NCBI GenBank assembly: GCA_949358305.1
Contig: OX442318.1
Coordinates: forward strand, 8,852,501-8,916,500
Length of the DNA: 64,000 bases
Direction: 5' to 3'
DNA from: Strigamia acuminata
Lineage: Eukaryota; Arthropoda; Chilopoda; Geophilomorpha; Linotaeniidae
Position numbers and translations under genes: made by a program. The first letter of the stretch is position 1, and every line of letters starts with the position of its first letter. The notes beneath the pieces are model-generated. The model saw only the letters and a program-made list of their open reading frames with translations, was not told the DNA's origin and made no database searches. This document shows positions 30,964 to 43,126 of the stretch, in pieces.

Positions 30964-32141
30964 AAGATTTGGAGTTCGAAGAAAGTGTTATTTTACTGCT
31001 TGCTGCTCACATTATTCCTTATAGCATTTCAAAAAGTTTATTACGTCAGTCAACAGAAAGGTAAATCTAATTTTTTTCACTATAGGAAATACATTTTAAA
31101 AAATATATTTACATTCTCATTTCAGTTGTAGCATATTTTTCCAAAAAACATATTCAAAATGCAACGACAAGTACGGAGCCTAATCCAATACCCCCACCGG
31201 CGAATCAAAATGTGAATTTCCCGGTGAATGTTCTTCTACTCGCGCATCCCCGCACCGGGAGTTCATTCACGGGCGAACTGCTGTCTTTACTTCCAAATTC
31301 ATCGTATTTCTATGAACCAGTGTATAGTTCAGAGAAAATGCTCGATGAATGGTCAGCTGAAAGCCGTATAAACACGCTAAATGGAGTATTCGAGTGTAAT
31401 GGGAGTCTACTTCATGCACTACAAGTATTTACCAGAAACAGCATGCACACAATTAGAAAGTTGAATGGAATCCCAATCAGACAAAGTGATTCTCTCTCTA
31501 GTTTCAATTTGGCAGATGGATGTCTCGTGAGCCACGTCCGAATTGCAAAAACAATACGTCTAAGTGTACATGCAATAATCTTACATGTTTCGTATGCAAA
31601 ATAGTTAATTTTTTTCTTTTAGATGGATGACGTTATTTCGATGAATAAAAATGACGAACCTGACTTTAAAATTATCCACTTGGTACGAGATCCACGAGCC
31701 ATGTTCAACTCGGTTGTGAAGGGAAAACTTTATTCGAATGCAAAGCACTCGCCAATTAAAGCATGCACGGAATTAAGTCAAGACATCGAGCTGGGAAATC
31801 AAATGCCGACAGATATCTACTTGAGAATGAGATACGAAGATATTGTGGACAATCCTCAGCAAGCGGCAAATAAAATGTATACTTTTTTAGGATTTAATAT
31901 CTCCCAGGATATTTTGCTAAATTATTTGAAAGCTCACATGCACGCTGAAAAAAATACCAAAATGAATGAAGTTGCCGGAGAGGTGTTCAATACTGTCCGC
32001 AACTCCAGCTTTGATCCTAACCATTGGCAGAATGAAGTGAGCGAAGAGTTTGTCCAGCACCTTGAAACATCTTGTGAATGGATCATGCAAGAATTAGGGT
32101 ATCAAAAACTTGATAAGTCTTCTGCAAATAAAGCAAAATAA
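30964..32141 (+). pseudogene. Carbohydrate sulfotransferase ST-B without start codon, behind a Gypsy LTR
   Basis: Exons 30964-31060, 31126-31565 and 31623-32141 have the same lengths as in the intact copies (97, 440 and 519 bp) and are open throughout. The PAPS loop RTGSSFTGELL and the site HLVRDPRAMFNS are present. The start codon is AAG instead of ATG, and no other in-frame ATG lies in exon 1, so the signal anchor cannot be translated normally. A 13.5-kb Gypsy element separates the gene from its original upstream sequence. The rest is undamaged, which implies either very recent loss of function or rescue by an upstream start supplied by a chimeric transcript. A sequencing error at the ATG is also possible. 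Confidence 0.75.
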
Positions 32142-33025
32142 ACACTCACCGTGTTATTCCAAGATTTTAATTTTTTTTAGCATTATGTGAAGTATTTCTC
32201 ATATACTCGTATAATATTATCAAAATGACTCATATCCACACGGAATTTCGACCATATTCCAGCTTACTGTTTATTCATCGTTGCTCAGGTTACATGTATA
32301 ATTTACACATCAATTCAACTGATTTGCATAACTCTAACATTATTATTACTCAATTGATATCTAAAACCACTTTATCATCTAATTTTACATTGAAACAAAA
32401 CATTTTTATTTTTAGTATGTTTTTGAAAAATGAAGCAAGCTTTCTTACTTTAAATACTGATTAATTCCAGGTAATCTGTTAAATAAAGCAAGTAAATCAA
32501 GGAAGAGAAGTCAATCAGTGTTGAAAACAGTTTTCGTCAGACAAGAAATAAATGAATTTGAAACAAGGCTGTAGCCTTCCCAACTTTTCTTTTCTTTTCT
32601 TTGTTTCTTTGTTTTGATATTTCCAATTGATTTGTGTGATTTTGATATTGTTATTATATTTTCACTTTTATACTTCAATATGTTTTTATTTCTTTTTGAG
32701 TGCTTTGACCTGTTCCTCATTCAACTAGTGTCTTGCCCCCGTTAATCCTTTAATTGGTGTGGTTTTTCCCTACCTTGTGAGCGCTGTCTCATTGGCGCTC
32801 TGAACGTGTCACTCACATTCCTTTACCCCTTTTTCTTTGTGTTTAATAATAGAACTAAACTAGTGTACTTTTTACCTTTCAAACGTGTGGTCGTGTTATT
32901 CTTTTTGCTTCGACGCCATCTTCGATTTTCAACATTATTTCAACTTTACCCATCACATTTGAATCCATGGATTTTAGAACTTGTTGCTAGATTTGTATCA
33001 GTTTTAACTTTGTGTAAATTTAACA
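32142..33025 (+). other. ST-B 3' flank and probable 5' LTR of a BEL fragment
   Basis: To about 32240 it matches the 3' flank of ST-C. The sequence just before 33026 ends in TTTAACA followed by a primer-binding site, so an LTR must end there. Its start is not clear; a candidate TGTCTTGCCCCCG occurs at about 32729. An AT-rich stretch in between has no recognised content. Confidence 0.45.
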
Positions 33026-35022
33026 TTGGTGCCGAAACCCGGGAGTATTTAAATTCCGATTCAACTAAAATCTACAAAAATGGTGAGAAATTTCGAGCTA
33101 AAGAACAGAACATTCCAAGCGGCCATGTTGGTCACCAATACACTCATGACCACGATAACCACTGCACTGAATGGACGAGCTGCAATTCCGCAAGCCACAA
33201 TCGAATTATAGCTGCAACAGCTCGATCAAAAACAGAAAAGAGCACAACTGACGCCACCCTGGACCTAGCAAAAAGCGATCAGGAGATTGTCGACACCGTG
33301 CAGGCGCTTGACACATTGGAGGACCGTTTGGCCGCATCAAGAGCAAGCTTAAGTAGGTACATTCAAATGAATTATCCTCTTGTTCCACCCCAGAACTTAC
33401 GACCGGACGTGGACGCGAAACCGGCGGCGAACATCAACGCGCTAGCGGCGGCCATTACCGCAGCAGTGACGGCGGCGACGCCACATGTGACCCCAACTAA
33501 TGGCCAACCGTTCATCAAACGTAAACCGTTGGAAATTCCAAAATTTGACAAGCGCAAACCGGAGGAATGGAGAGGATTCTGGAAAACATTTTCCATCCAA
33601 GTTGGCGACGACGAACAGCTGGATGGAACCAACAAATTACTACTGTATATTTAAGGAACTATCTGATTGGCGAGGCGCTGGACGACATCAAGGCACCGGA
33701 GATCACCGCAGGCAACTACATCATCGCAATTGCACGCCTGCAAAAAAAATATGGCGACAAAATTATCCTGTCGAATCTAATCAATTTACCTTCTGTTAGC
33801 AGCGAGCGAGATCGGATAGGCCCACAAAAGTTATACAGGCATGTAGAAATTAATATTGAAAACTTAGCAAATATTGAAGTGCTTCTGGCGGAGATACAAC
33901 GAACCATTTTTCCTTTGCTGTCGTCTGCTATACCACGCAGCGTCATCATGGAATACGACAAGGACTGCGATGGAGAGAGGTTGATAACGAGATTAATGGA
34001 CTGGTTGAGCAATTATATCGCCAAACACGCCAAGTACGACATGTTGAAGACCCAATCAAAGCCTGATGCGACTCAAAAGAAAACATTGGAAAAGGACAAC
34101 AATCACAACAACAAAGGGCGATTTAACCGGAAGGAAAAGGAGCCCAAACATGGGAAAAATACCCCACAAGACTGAGAAGTGCAGAACTCGAATGAAGTGC
34201 TACAGCTGTGAGGGAGCACACCACACCCACGTATGCGACAAACCAAAAACTATGGAGGTCATCGAGGAAGTTACCCATTCCAACTCAGTAGTTACCACCT
34301 GTCCACCTAAGTCCGAATTTTTGATGGTTCAGATGGTGAAAATGGCTGGACCAAAGCTATCAATGTTGGGAGTGTGCTACATTGATGGAGAAGCCCAGCG
34401 CACCTTCATACGATCTGAATTGGTAAAAAAAACTAAATTTACGAATTTTAGGGACTGAAACGATAAACTTAGCCGTGTTTGGGCAAGAACCCCGGTTGGA
34501 AGTGCGCAACAGGGTCGAATTGGTTCTCAGCGCCACCAATTCGAAATCGCCAGCTGTCACAATTGAAGCCATTGAGACTGCCCACGTCACGTCCACGCCC
34601 GGAGAGTAGACGAATGCACAACTTAAAGCAGAGCTACACCGAAGCAGGAAGGTCATCGACGAGCAGCTGAAAATGGGCATTGTTGAGGAAATTCCAAGTC
34701 AAACCACAACAGGACCAGTCTACTACATGCCGCACAGTCCAGTAATCAAAGAGGAGAGCGTCACTACAAAGTTGCGGGTTGTGTTTGATGCATCATCGCA
34801 TCGAAAATGATACCTTTCATTGAATGACTGTTTATCAAAAAGTATTAATTTTTTGCCTTCACTGATATTTATATTGCTAGGATTTCGTCTTGGAAGAGTA
34901 ACCATGATAGGTGACATCAAAAAGGCGTTCCATATGATTGAGATTGCTTTAAAGGACCGCGATGCAACGAGATTTTTTGGCTTGACGAATGCTGGGACGG
35001 CATAGGAAAAGCTTTGTTGAAA
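33026..35022 (+). pseudogene. Decayed BEL/Pao fragment (gag to middle of RT)
   Basis: The primer-binding site TGGTGCCGAAACCCGGGA is at about 33027, followed by an ATG at 33080 and a Gag-Pol reading (MVRNFELKN) clearly related to the BEL element at 46003-55888. It is broken: an early TAG replaces a Trp codon about 45 codons in, several frameshifts follow, the region of the first zinc knuckles is deleted, and a second large deletion removes the stretch between protease and RT. Homology stops at about 35022 inside RT, upstream of the YVDD box. Non-functional. Confidence 0.85.
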
Positions 35023-36869
35023 GTACGAAAGCCGTAAAACTATCGTTGCCCTAAAATCAAAAGTTAAATATGTCTAGGGAATAATAAGTAAGTACAACAG
35101 GTAAGTAATTTATAAAAAACACTATAAATTTGTGGCCACCCAAGGGTGACCTGCGTCACTCCGCACACTGCCCAATGGCCCCAAGGTCATCACTCTTTGC
35201 GGAATGGTATGACCTAGTATGGGGAGGGAGGGATCTTAGTGGTGTGGGGAGAGAGAAGAGCACTAGGTCTCAATCGAGACAGACATGCAGAGGTGAAGTC
35301 CTGAAGCCAGCAAGAGCAGTCGTGCTCTATGGTGACTCTGTTGTCCTCCCTATTCACCACTGCAACGCTCAGATCCACAGCCTCTTTAAGTGGCTGCATG
35401 GGCCATACGGGCCAGTACGGCAGAAGAGTTATGGCCAACCGGCGACGTCATTCATGGGATCCCTCCCTGTGTGTGACAGGTCGATTGCTGATGTGGCATG
35501 CTTTTGCGGCACCACAAACACGCGGGTAGACAGAAGACTCCTACATCTAGACAACTCTATTAAAGGCTAACAACCCAACAATCTGGAGTCCTTCTCTGTT
35601 ATTTACGTGAGTATACGTCTCACCCAATGGCACCCAGGCTGCCACGGATAAGATCATACTGGCAGAATACACAAATAATTTATTAAACATTTGACTGATA
35701 TGGTCTTTGCCAGTGCAATCAGGGGACTGAAGTCACTGGTTTGGGACGCATACTTACTTAAAATAACGGAGACTCCCTAATATTAGTTGGTTGGCCTTTA
35801 TTAGTGTTGCCTAGGGGTATGGGGAATCCCGTTACCTATTGCGGGGGTGCCACGAAGGCACACCGCACCGGCAACCGACCCGTCACACACAGGGCGTGAG
35901 CCCCATGGGTGACGTGGTCGGTTCAACATTACATTCATGTCGTACTCACCTACGACCCACAGCAGCCACTCATGGAGGCTGCACTATGGAGACCACCATA
36001 GCACTGAGCGTCGCTGTGGTGAATGAGAAAGAGTACAGAGTCCACGAAGCCGAGACACGTCTTGTGGTTACAGTTCCTCAGACTCTACACACGACCGTCC
36101 TGGTCAGTGTCCACACTCTCTCTCTCTCCTCCCCAGATCACTCTGCTCCCTCCTCTCCCCAGGCTAGGTCACTTCACCCAATGAGGGGGTGACCTTGGAG
36201 CCGTAAGGCGGTGTGTGGCATTGACGGCCAGTGTGGCTCGACGGTCACAAACACTTAAATTACAATTAAATGAGAACAGATAATGATAAGCTAATCTAAT
36301 AATGATAATCAAACAGTGAAATGATCGGAATAGTTAAAGAAAGTTAAAGTCGTCGTCGTCGCTTCTTCTTCCAAAACTCACTCAGCACGGGAATCCGACT
36401 CTAGAGACTCACGGTGGTCCTTGGCGGCGGCGATGGGTAAAAGCTCTGCTCGTAGGCAGAGATTACAATAAGCGCAAAGTATGTGTATTTAGAAAAAACA
36501 GCAAGAAATCTTGATTCACAAGTCACTAAACCAAGTGCACAGTCAATACTACACAGATGTGGAAAGCAGTGATGAGTCACGTGCGTTAGGTGTGTTGTCA
36601 AAATGAAGAGTGTGCTAAAACTCTAAGAGCTCAGCATACTTTGGATCTGCGCAATGAGCGCCTTTTGGTGCAACAAAGGAATTATTGCACCAAAAGAGTT
36701 TTAATTTGCAACTTACCCTGGCCAAATTGGGGTGAGGTTGCCTGGGAAGTTTTCACCTCCAAGACATAGTAGGCTGGATTGGTGTGTGCCAAACCAGAGT
36801 AATTAAAAATAAAAAATATTTTTAGTGGTGATAATTCATATATAAATTAATTAATTAAATCCAGCCCTG
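35023..36869. other. Unassigned repeat-like DNA
   Basis: No convincing coding region. Parts look like antisense LTR sequence (for example near 35660, where ACACAAATAATTTATT resembles reversed polyadenylation regions of LTRs). Two GC-richer stretches (35130-35570, 35830-36240) have open frames with no recognisable domain. The motif around 35070 (ATGTCTAGGGAATAATAAGTAA) recurs at about 40577. Confidence 0.35.
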
Positions 36870-37181
36870 GACATTATCTACTGCGACATCAATATACCAT
36901 GTGAAAATAAATGTTATTTAATGGGGAATGGGTTTTTTTTGCCATCACGTATTAATGTAATTTTAAAATATTATTTCAGACAAAATAATTATAACATCGA
37001 ACCTCAAGATAATTATAATAACTCAAAAACCTTCATCTCGCATAGTTAATAAACTTTGAATGACACTCTAATCACAATTTTATAGCCAAGTGTTATCTCA
37101 TTACACTGAATAAAAAAAAATTACCTTTTTCCACACGCGACACATTGAAGGCTAAACACTGAGTTAGAAATCTAATATAAA
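36870..37181 (+). promoter_or_regulatory. 5' flank of ST-C, duplicated before ST-D
   Basis: Near-identical to 40640-40952. It contains the ATAGCCAAGTGTTATCTCATTAC segment also found before ST-F and, decayed, at 8745 and 13690. It represents one of two types of 5' flank in the array. Confidence 0.7.
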
Positions 37182-38436
37182 ATGATTTGGAGAACCAAAA
37201 AAACGTTGTTCTTCAGCTTGCTGCTCACATTATTCATTGTGGCATTTACAAAAGTTTATTACGTCAGTCAACAGAAAGGTAAATCTAATATTTTTCACTA
37301 TAAAAAATACATTCAAAAAATATATTTGTATTCGCATTTCATTTGTAGCATATTTTTCCAAAACAAACATTCAAAATGCAACGACAATTACGGAGCCTAA
37401 TCCAATTCCCCCACTGCCGATTCAAAATGTAAATTTCCCGGTGAACGTTCTTCTACTTGCGCACCTCCGCACTGGGAGTTCATTCACAGGCGAACTGCTG
37501 TCTTTACTTCCAAATTCAGCATATTTCTTTGAACCAGTGTATTATTCAGAGAAAATGCTCGAATGGTCAGCTGAAAGCCGTATAAACACGCTAAATGAAG
37601 TATTCAGGTGCAATGTGAGTCTACTTCATGTACTAGAAGTATTTACCAGAAACAACTTGCACACAATTAGAAAGTTAAATGGAATCCCAATCAGACAAAG
37701 TGATTCTCTCTCTAGTACCAATTTGGCAGATGGATGTCTTGTGAGCCACGTCCGAATTGCAAAAACAATACGTCTAAGTGTACACGCAATAATCTTAAAT
37801 GTTATGTATGCAAAATAGTTAATTTTTTTCTTTTAGATGGATGACGTTATTTCGATGAATAAAAATGACGAACCTGACTTTAAAATTATCCACTTGGTAC
37901 GAGATCCACGAGCCATGTTGAACTCGGCTGTAAAGGCAAAACTTTTTTCGAACGCAAGGCACTCGCCAATGAGATTATGCATGGGATTAAGTCAGGATGT
38001 CGAGCTGGGAAATCAAATGCCGAGAGATATCTACTTGAGAATGAGATACGAAGATATTGTTGACAATCCACAGCAAGCGGCGAATAAAATGTATAATTTT
38101 TTGGGCTTTAGTGTCTCCCAGAACATTTTGCTAAACTATTTGAAAGCTCACATGCATGCTGAAGAAAATCCCAAAACGAATGAAGTTGCCGGAAAGGTGT
38201 TGAATACTTTTCGCAACTCCAGCTTTGATCCTAACCATTGGCAGAATGAAGTAAGCAAAGAGTTTGTTCAGCACCTTGAAACAGCTTGTGAATGGATGAT
38301 GCGAGAATTGGGGTATCAAAAACTCAATAAGTCTTCTGTAGGGTTTCGGTTTTCCCGCCCTTTTCCAATTCCCGGTTCCTGGTACCAAAATGGCCGGTAT
38401 TCCGGGGAAAGCGGTACCGCTATTCCCGGAGATTAA
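37182..38436 (+). CDS. Carbohydrate sulfotransferase ST-C with altered acceptor and transposon-derived C-terminus
   Basis: Exon 1 is 37182-37278. The acceptor used by the paralogues has mutated from CAG to CAT; the next AG, six bases downstream, would start exon 2 at 37349 and keep the frame while removing two residues. Exon 2 is then 37349-37779 (with one codon lost, so DEW becomes EW) and exon 3 37837-38436. The PAPS motifs RTGSSFTGELL and HLVRDPRAMLNS are intact. After KLNKSS the original ending is replaced by about 30 residues read from a hAT MITE inserted at 38339, giving 375 codons in total. The downstream remnant of the original end, TCTGCATATAAAACAAAATAA, is still visible at about 38729-38749. 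The gene may encode a functional enzyme with a new tail; expression is not proven. Confidence 0.7.
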
Positions 38437-38724
38437 AATCAGGAGACAAAAAATGGCTAAAAATGGCCGTTTTTCGTAAAAAAAAGGCCAATTTTAGCCA
38501 TTTTTTATCAAAAAAGGCCCATCTTAGCTATTTTTTATGGTAAAAATAGCCATTTTCATCATTGAAACATTACAAGTTGCAACCGTTTCAATGACGAAAA
38601 TGACGTTTTAACGACGTTTTTTGACGTAACCGGTTATTTTGAAAATTCCCGGTTCCCGGTACCGTGATTTTTCACCGGGTTTCCTAGGAAATCGGTACCC
38701 CGATTTCCTGGTACCGAAACCCCA
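38339..38724. mobile_element. hAT MITE inserted in the last exon of ST-C
   Basis: 386 bp, ends TAGGGTTTCGGT and (inverse of the right end) TGGGGTTTCGGT, with an exact 8-bp target duplication GTCTTCTG at 38331-38338 and 38725-38732. The uninterrupted target is seen in the paralogues. The interior has many AAAATGGCC/GGCCATTTT motifs and a GGTACC-rich right part. No transposase. Confidence 0.93.
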
Positions 38725-39060
38725 GTCTTCTGCATATAAAACAAAATAAAAATTCACCATGTTATTCCAAGATTTTAAATTTTTCAGCACTAAGTATGTG
38801 AAGTATTTCTCATTTAGTCGTATAATATTATCAAAATGACTCATACCCTGTGGAAACTGGAGTTTCTAAAGAACGCGCCATCTAGGGGGGAATTGAAGGT
38901 GACGCCATGTTTGGTCACCAGAGCGTCACTTCGGTGACCCACACTGAAATGGGTTATTCTATTTCATGTATAAAAGGGGAGTAGTAGGTGAATTTGCATA
39001 TCCTGTTTGTTAATAAAAATTTAGTATTCGATGTAAAACCACTGCGTACGCATGCTTTAT
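38725..39060 (+). other. ST-C 3' flank and an LTR-like remnant
   Basis: To about 38845 it corresponds to the 3' flank of ST-B. Beyond that a different sequence starts (TGTGGAAACTGGAGTTTC) with a TATAAAAGGGG promoter-like motif at about 38970 and TAATAAA at about 39011. This is probably a truncated LTR adjoining the next one. Confidence 0.45.
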
Positions 39061-39878
39061 TGTCAATCTACGTCCCCCTGGATATACGTCCCCCTGAGCA
39101 GATGTTTCTCGTCTGAGTCACTAGAGTAAGTGGGTTGTTTCACTCATGTTGGCTCTGCCTCCCCCTGAGCATGTGGATGCCCCGAGGGGAGTGGGACGAT
39201 AGGTGGACAGCCCCCATTGGCTGTCACCGTCCTCTCACCCCACTGCATAAAAGGAGTTTCCCGCCTAAAATCAGAACTTACACAAACGACACCAAAGAAA
39301 CACAGCAAATATCTCACCGTCAGGCCAACTTCAAATTTAAGTTAGGATTGATCGAGGACCGCTAGTAAAGTGCAACTGTAACTCTCACGAATTTACGAGA
39401 GAGCTATCCCCGCGATAGCCCTTGTAAAATCACCCAAAATAATCGCCCCAACGATTATTTCACAACACCAGTGTCCGAGCGCATCGAACAGAACACCTTG
39501 TTCTGAAGCAACGCCTCTGCAACGCTAAAACATACCCCCCTAGATAACAGGCACGGATAGAAGGCCCATCGAGCATTCCACTGCGTCCGTAAGACGAATC
39601 CGTGTCGAATAACCGAGTATTCAAGACGACACCATTGTTCCAGCGACCACGCGGAACTCAGGATGCCATCTTAAAGAAACCATTTTTCGACTCAGCCAAG
39701 CTGACTCTAGTTATTAATACGGAGTGTATTTTAAGGCGTAAAGTTTCTTGAATAAAGCCTTTGTTTATTTCTATACATTTAGTATTTAGTTGGGTAAAAT
39801 TTAATAGGATCACAGGTAAAGTAAACCACGCTAGCATACTTAAGTAGTATTTAAACATATACGAAGTAGGACGCGACA
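39061..39878. mobile_element. LTR related to the solo LTR at 10248-11068
   Basis: About 818 bp. The section around 39270-39370 (ACACAAACGACACCAA through TTGATCGAGGACCGCT) and the end GGACGCGACA match the other copy. No matching target duplication was found next to these limits, so it may be the product of recombination or deletion. Confidence 0.65.
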
Positions 39879-40639
39879 AGCTTGCTTAGTGTTGGAATAT
39901 TGTGTGTGCATAACAGAATGGCAATGTGGTATTCTGTAGTGTGGTACCAATGATTATTTAGTCTACTTACGTAGTGTCATGTAACCATGTCTACCCCATG
40001 TACAGTTTTAACCAGAATAATACAAAGTTTCAAGTGCAAGCAATAAGAAACCAAAAACATAACAGAATTGACCAACTTCCTGTTGTCAGGAAATATATAG
40101 ACTTGGTAGGATTAAATCCCACCAATCCCATATCACATGAACTGGATACGGAGGAGCATAATTCGGATTAAGCAAATTTTGGTTGTAAACCGAAAATGGA
40201 TAGCGGGTACTGGGAATGAATTCCTAGAATACATTCCAAGACTCAGATTTTAATCCTTTAATCTGCAATGTTTCAATTTCCTTTGAAATTGACAGATCAT
40301 TCTTATTTCAAGTAAATAACAATAATACACGTTTATATTATATTATCCTTTTAATGAGAAAAAAAAAACTATATTTATTTAGTGTAATTCGTGACTATTT
40401 CCATCTCGTGTTCGATTTTACCGCTACTTTACTGCAGCGCCATCTATTGGCAATATCGCGCTTTAACTAATACGTAAAAATTAGAACGATCCCGAACGAT
40501 CCCCAAGTGCTGTGATTAAAATTCACAGTTCGGATGCAGTAAAACTGTCTTAGTCATAAAAGCAAAATATAAATATGTCTAGGAAATAATAAGTAAAGTA
40601 CACAGGTACACAGGGTTTTAATTTGCATTCTATCCTGGA
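39879..40639 (+). other. Unassigned DNA with a short open frame at 39974-40171
   Basis: The 65-codon frame (containing NRIDQLPVVRKYIDL) has a plausible coding composition but no recognised family, and could be the tail of a lost gene or element. Around 40435 there is a GCGCCATCTATTGG motif of the type often seen in arthropod repeats. The rest is AT-rich and featureless. Confidence 0.3.
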
Positions 40640-40952
40640 GATAACATCTACTGCGACATCAATATACCTATGAAAATAAATGTTATTTAATGGGGAATGG
40701 GTTTTTTTGCCATCACGTATTAATGTAATTTTAAAATATTATTTCGGACAAAATAATTATAACATCGAACCGCAAGATCATTATAATAACTCAAAAACCT
40801 TCATCTCGCGTAGTTAATAAACTTTGAAGGACACTCTAATCACAATTTTATAGCCAAGTGTTATCTCATTACACTGAATAAAAAGAATAAATTACCTTTT
40901 TCCATACGCGACAGATTGAAGGCTAAATACTGAGTTAGAAATCAAATGTGAA
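40640..40952 (+). promoter_or_regulatory. 5' flank of ST-D
   Basis: Near-copy of 36870-37181 before ST-C, including ATAGCCAAGTGTTATC and the region just before the ATG. Confidence 0.7.
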
Positions 40953-42134
40953 ATGATTCGGAGAACCAAAAAAACGTTGTTCTTCTGCTTGCTGCTCACA
41001 TTATTCATTGTGGCATTTACAAAAGTTTATTACGTTAGTCAACAAAAAGGTAAATATAATTTTTTTCACTATAAAAAATACATTCAAAAAATATATTTGT
41101 ATTTTCATATCAGTTGTAGCATATTTTTCCAAAAAACACATTCAAAATGCAACGACAACTACGGAGCCTAATTCAATATCCCCACCGCCGAGTCAAAATG
41201 TAAATTTCCCGGTGAATGTTCTTCTACTTGCGCACCCCCGCACTGGGAGTTCATTCACAGGCGAACTGCTGTCTTTACTTCCAAATTCAGCATATTTCTA
41301 TGAACCAGTGTATAGTTCAGAGAAAATGGTCGATGAATGGTCAGCTGAAAGACGGATAAACACGCTAAATGGAATATTCGAGTGTAATGTGAGTCTACTT
41401 CAAGCACTACAAGTATTTACCAGAAACAGCATGCACGTAATTAGAAAGTTGAATGGAATTCCAATCAGACAAAGTGATTATCTCGCTAGTTCCAATTTGG
41501 CAGATGGATGTCTCGTGAGCCACGTCCGAATTGCAAAAACAATACGTCTAAGTGTAAATGCAATAATCTTAAATGTTGTACTGTACATGCAAAACAGTTA
41601 ATCTTTATTTTTTAGATGGATGACGTTATTTCGATGAATAAAAATGACGAACCTGCCTTTAAAATTATCCACTTGGTACGAGATCCACGAGCCATGTTCA
41701 ACTCGGTTGTGAAGGGAAAACTTTTTTCGAACGCAAAGCACTCGCCGATTAGAACATGCATGGAATTAAATCAGGATATCGAGCTGGGAAATCAAATGCC
41801 GAGCGATATCTACGTGAGAATGAGATACGAAGATATTGTGGACAATCCTCAGCTAGCGGCGAATAAAATGTATAATTTTTTGGGCTTTAGTATCTCCCAG
41901 GACATTTTGCTAAACTATTTGAAAGCTCACATGCACGCTGAAGAAAATCCCAAAATGAATGAAGTTGCCGGAGAGGTGTTCAATACTTTTCGCAAGTCCA
42001 GCTTTGATCCTAACCATTGGCAGAATGAAGTAAGCAAAGAGTTTGTCCAGCATCTTGAAACATCTTGTGAATGGATGATGCAAGAATTGGGGTATCAAAA
42101 ACTTGATAAATCTTCTGCAAATAAAACAACATAA
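40953..42134 (+). CDS. Carbohydrate sulfotransferase ST-D (three exons)
   Basis: Exons 40953-41049, 41114-41553 and 41616-42134 join to 351 codons plus TAA, with canonical GT-AG introns of 64 and 62 bp. Type II topology: a short basic N-terminus (MIRRTKK), a signal anchor at about 8-26, a stem rich in Thr, Pro and Ser (44-60), then the sulfotransferase domain. The PAPS 5'-phosphosulfate loop RTGSSFTGELL starts at residue 75 and the 3'-phosphate site HLVRDPRAMFNS at about 198. Predicted to transfer sulfate from PAPS to a glycan in the Golgi lumen; the glycan is unknown. This is the cleanest member of the array and serves as the reference for exon structure. Confidence 0.88.
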
Positions 42135-43126
42135 ACACTCACCACGTAATTGCAAGATGTAAAATTTTTCAGCACTAAGTTTCTGCGATCCGGGTCTTGT
42201 AATTACAAAATACACTAAATTAAGTAATTAAACTCGCAGTTGAGTGCCGTTTATAGGGCTTACTCTCTAAACTGCCTGAAATGTCTGCTAGGGGTTAAAA
42301 TAATACACAGGTAAGTTAAATAAATGCACAATAATTTATTCGGTAAATTACAAGTAATGATAAATAATGATAATAAATTAAACTAAGGATAGATGAAAGA
42401 AAGGAAATAAATGAAATGCGACAAGCCGCGAAACAATGCGGTAAATGGCGTGCGTGCAACAACGGCTTGTTGTGCACACAAATGACGTCTTCGTCTTCTT
42501 CCTCGTTACTCACGTACGACGGCGATGGCTATGGACTCCAGAGTAGCTCGCGGTGGTCTGCAAGCGATGGCGGTGGTTCACGTCAAGCAACACGTCTTCT
42601 CTCCAATCTCGGTCCTCGAGTGTGTGGCAGCGAGTGCAAATTAGTACTGCATCTCAGGGAAAAGAATTTTTTTTTAATATTGTTACGCGGCCATTGTCAA
42701 GCCGTAAGCCGGCTGTCTCCAAGGCTACTTGAATACTATAAGGTTGCGCCATCTGGCGAAAAAATAGCAATTTTGCGCGCATCGATCTGCGCACAACGTG
42801 GCTCGTGGGACCTTGATGTCACAGATTATAATCTGTATTGTTGTATCACCGGCAATTCATGGCGTCAAATTAAATTAAATTTAATTTAATGCACACGCAT
42901 GAAATTAATCTCAATTTTATTTTATTTTATGTTAACATAAAATTCGAGTATTATCTCTCCGTATTAAATATCCCTAGCAATCTGATATCACATACTAGTA
43001 TATATTTTAGGACTTTTACATATGTGCTAGTCCCGTTGGCAACGTCATATTTTTCGACCAATGACGGCAAAGTAAGCAGAATGCACCCCCCTGGGCTGTC
43101 TCATCCACGCTACCGTAGACCTACAG
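42135..43126 (+). other. 3' flank of ST-D with LTR-like and dispersed repeats
   Basis: 42170-42710 recurs after ST-F and ST-G. Its order (ACACAGGTAAGT, then AATAATTTATT) resembles an antisense LTR, family unknown. 42826-43094 is the repeat also present at about 11096-11380. A short + strand open frame at 42416 has no recognised domain. Confidence 0.5.

Noticed and set aside
35130-35570. 146-aa open frame as a gene
   Set aside because: In repeat-like DNA with no recognised domain and competing antisense frames.
39974-40171. Small protein-coding gene
   Set aside because: Plausible composition but no homology, splice context or promoter; kept only as part of a spacer entry.
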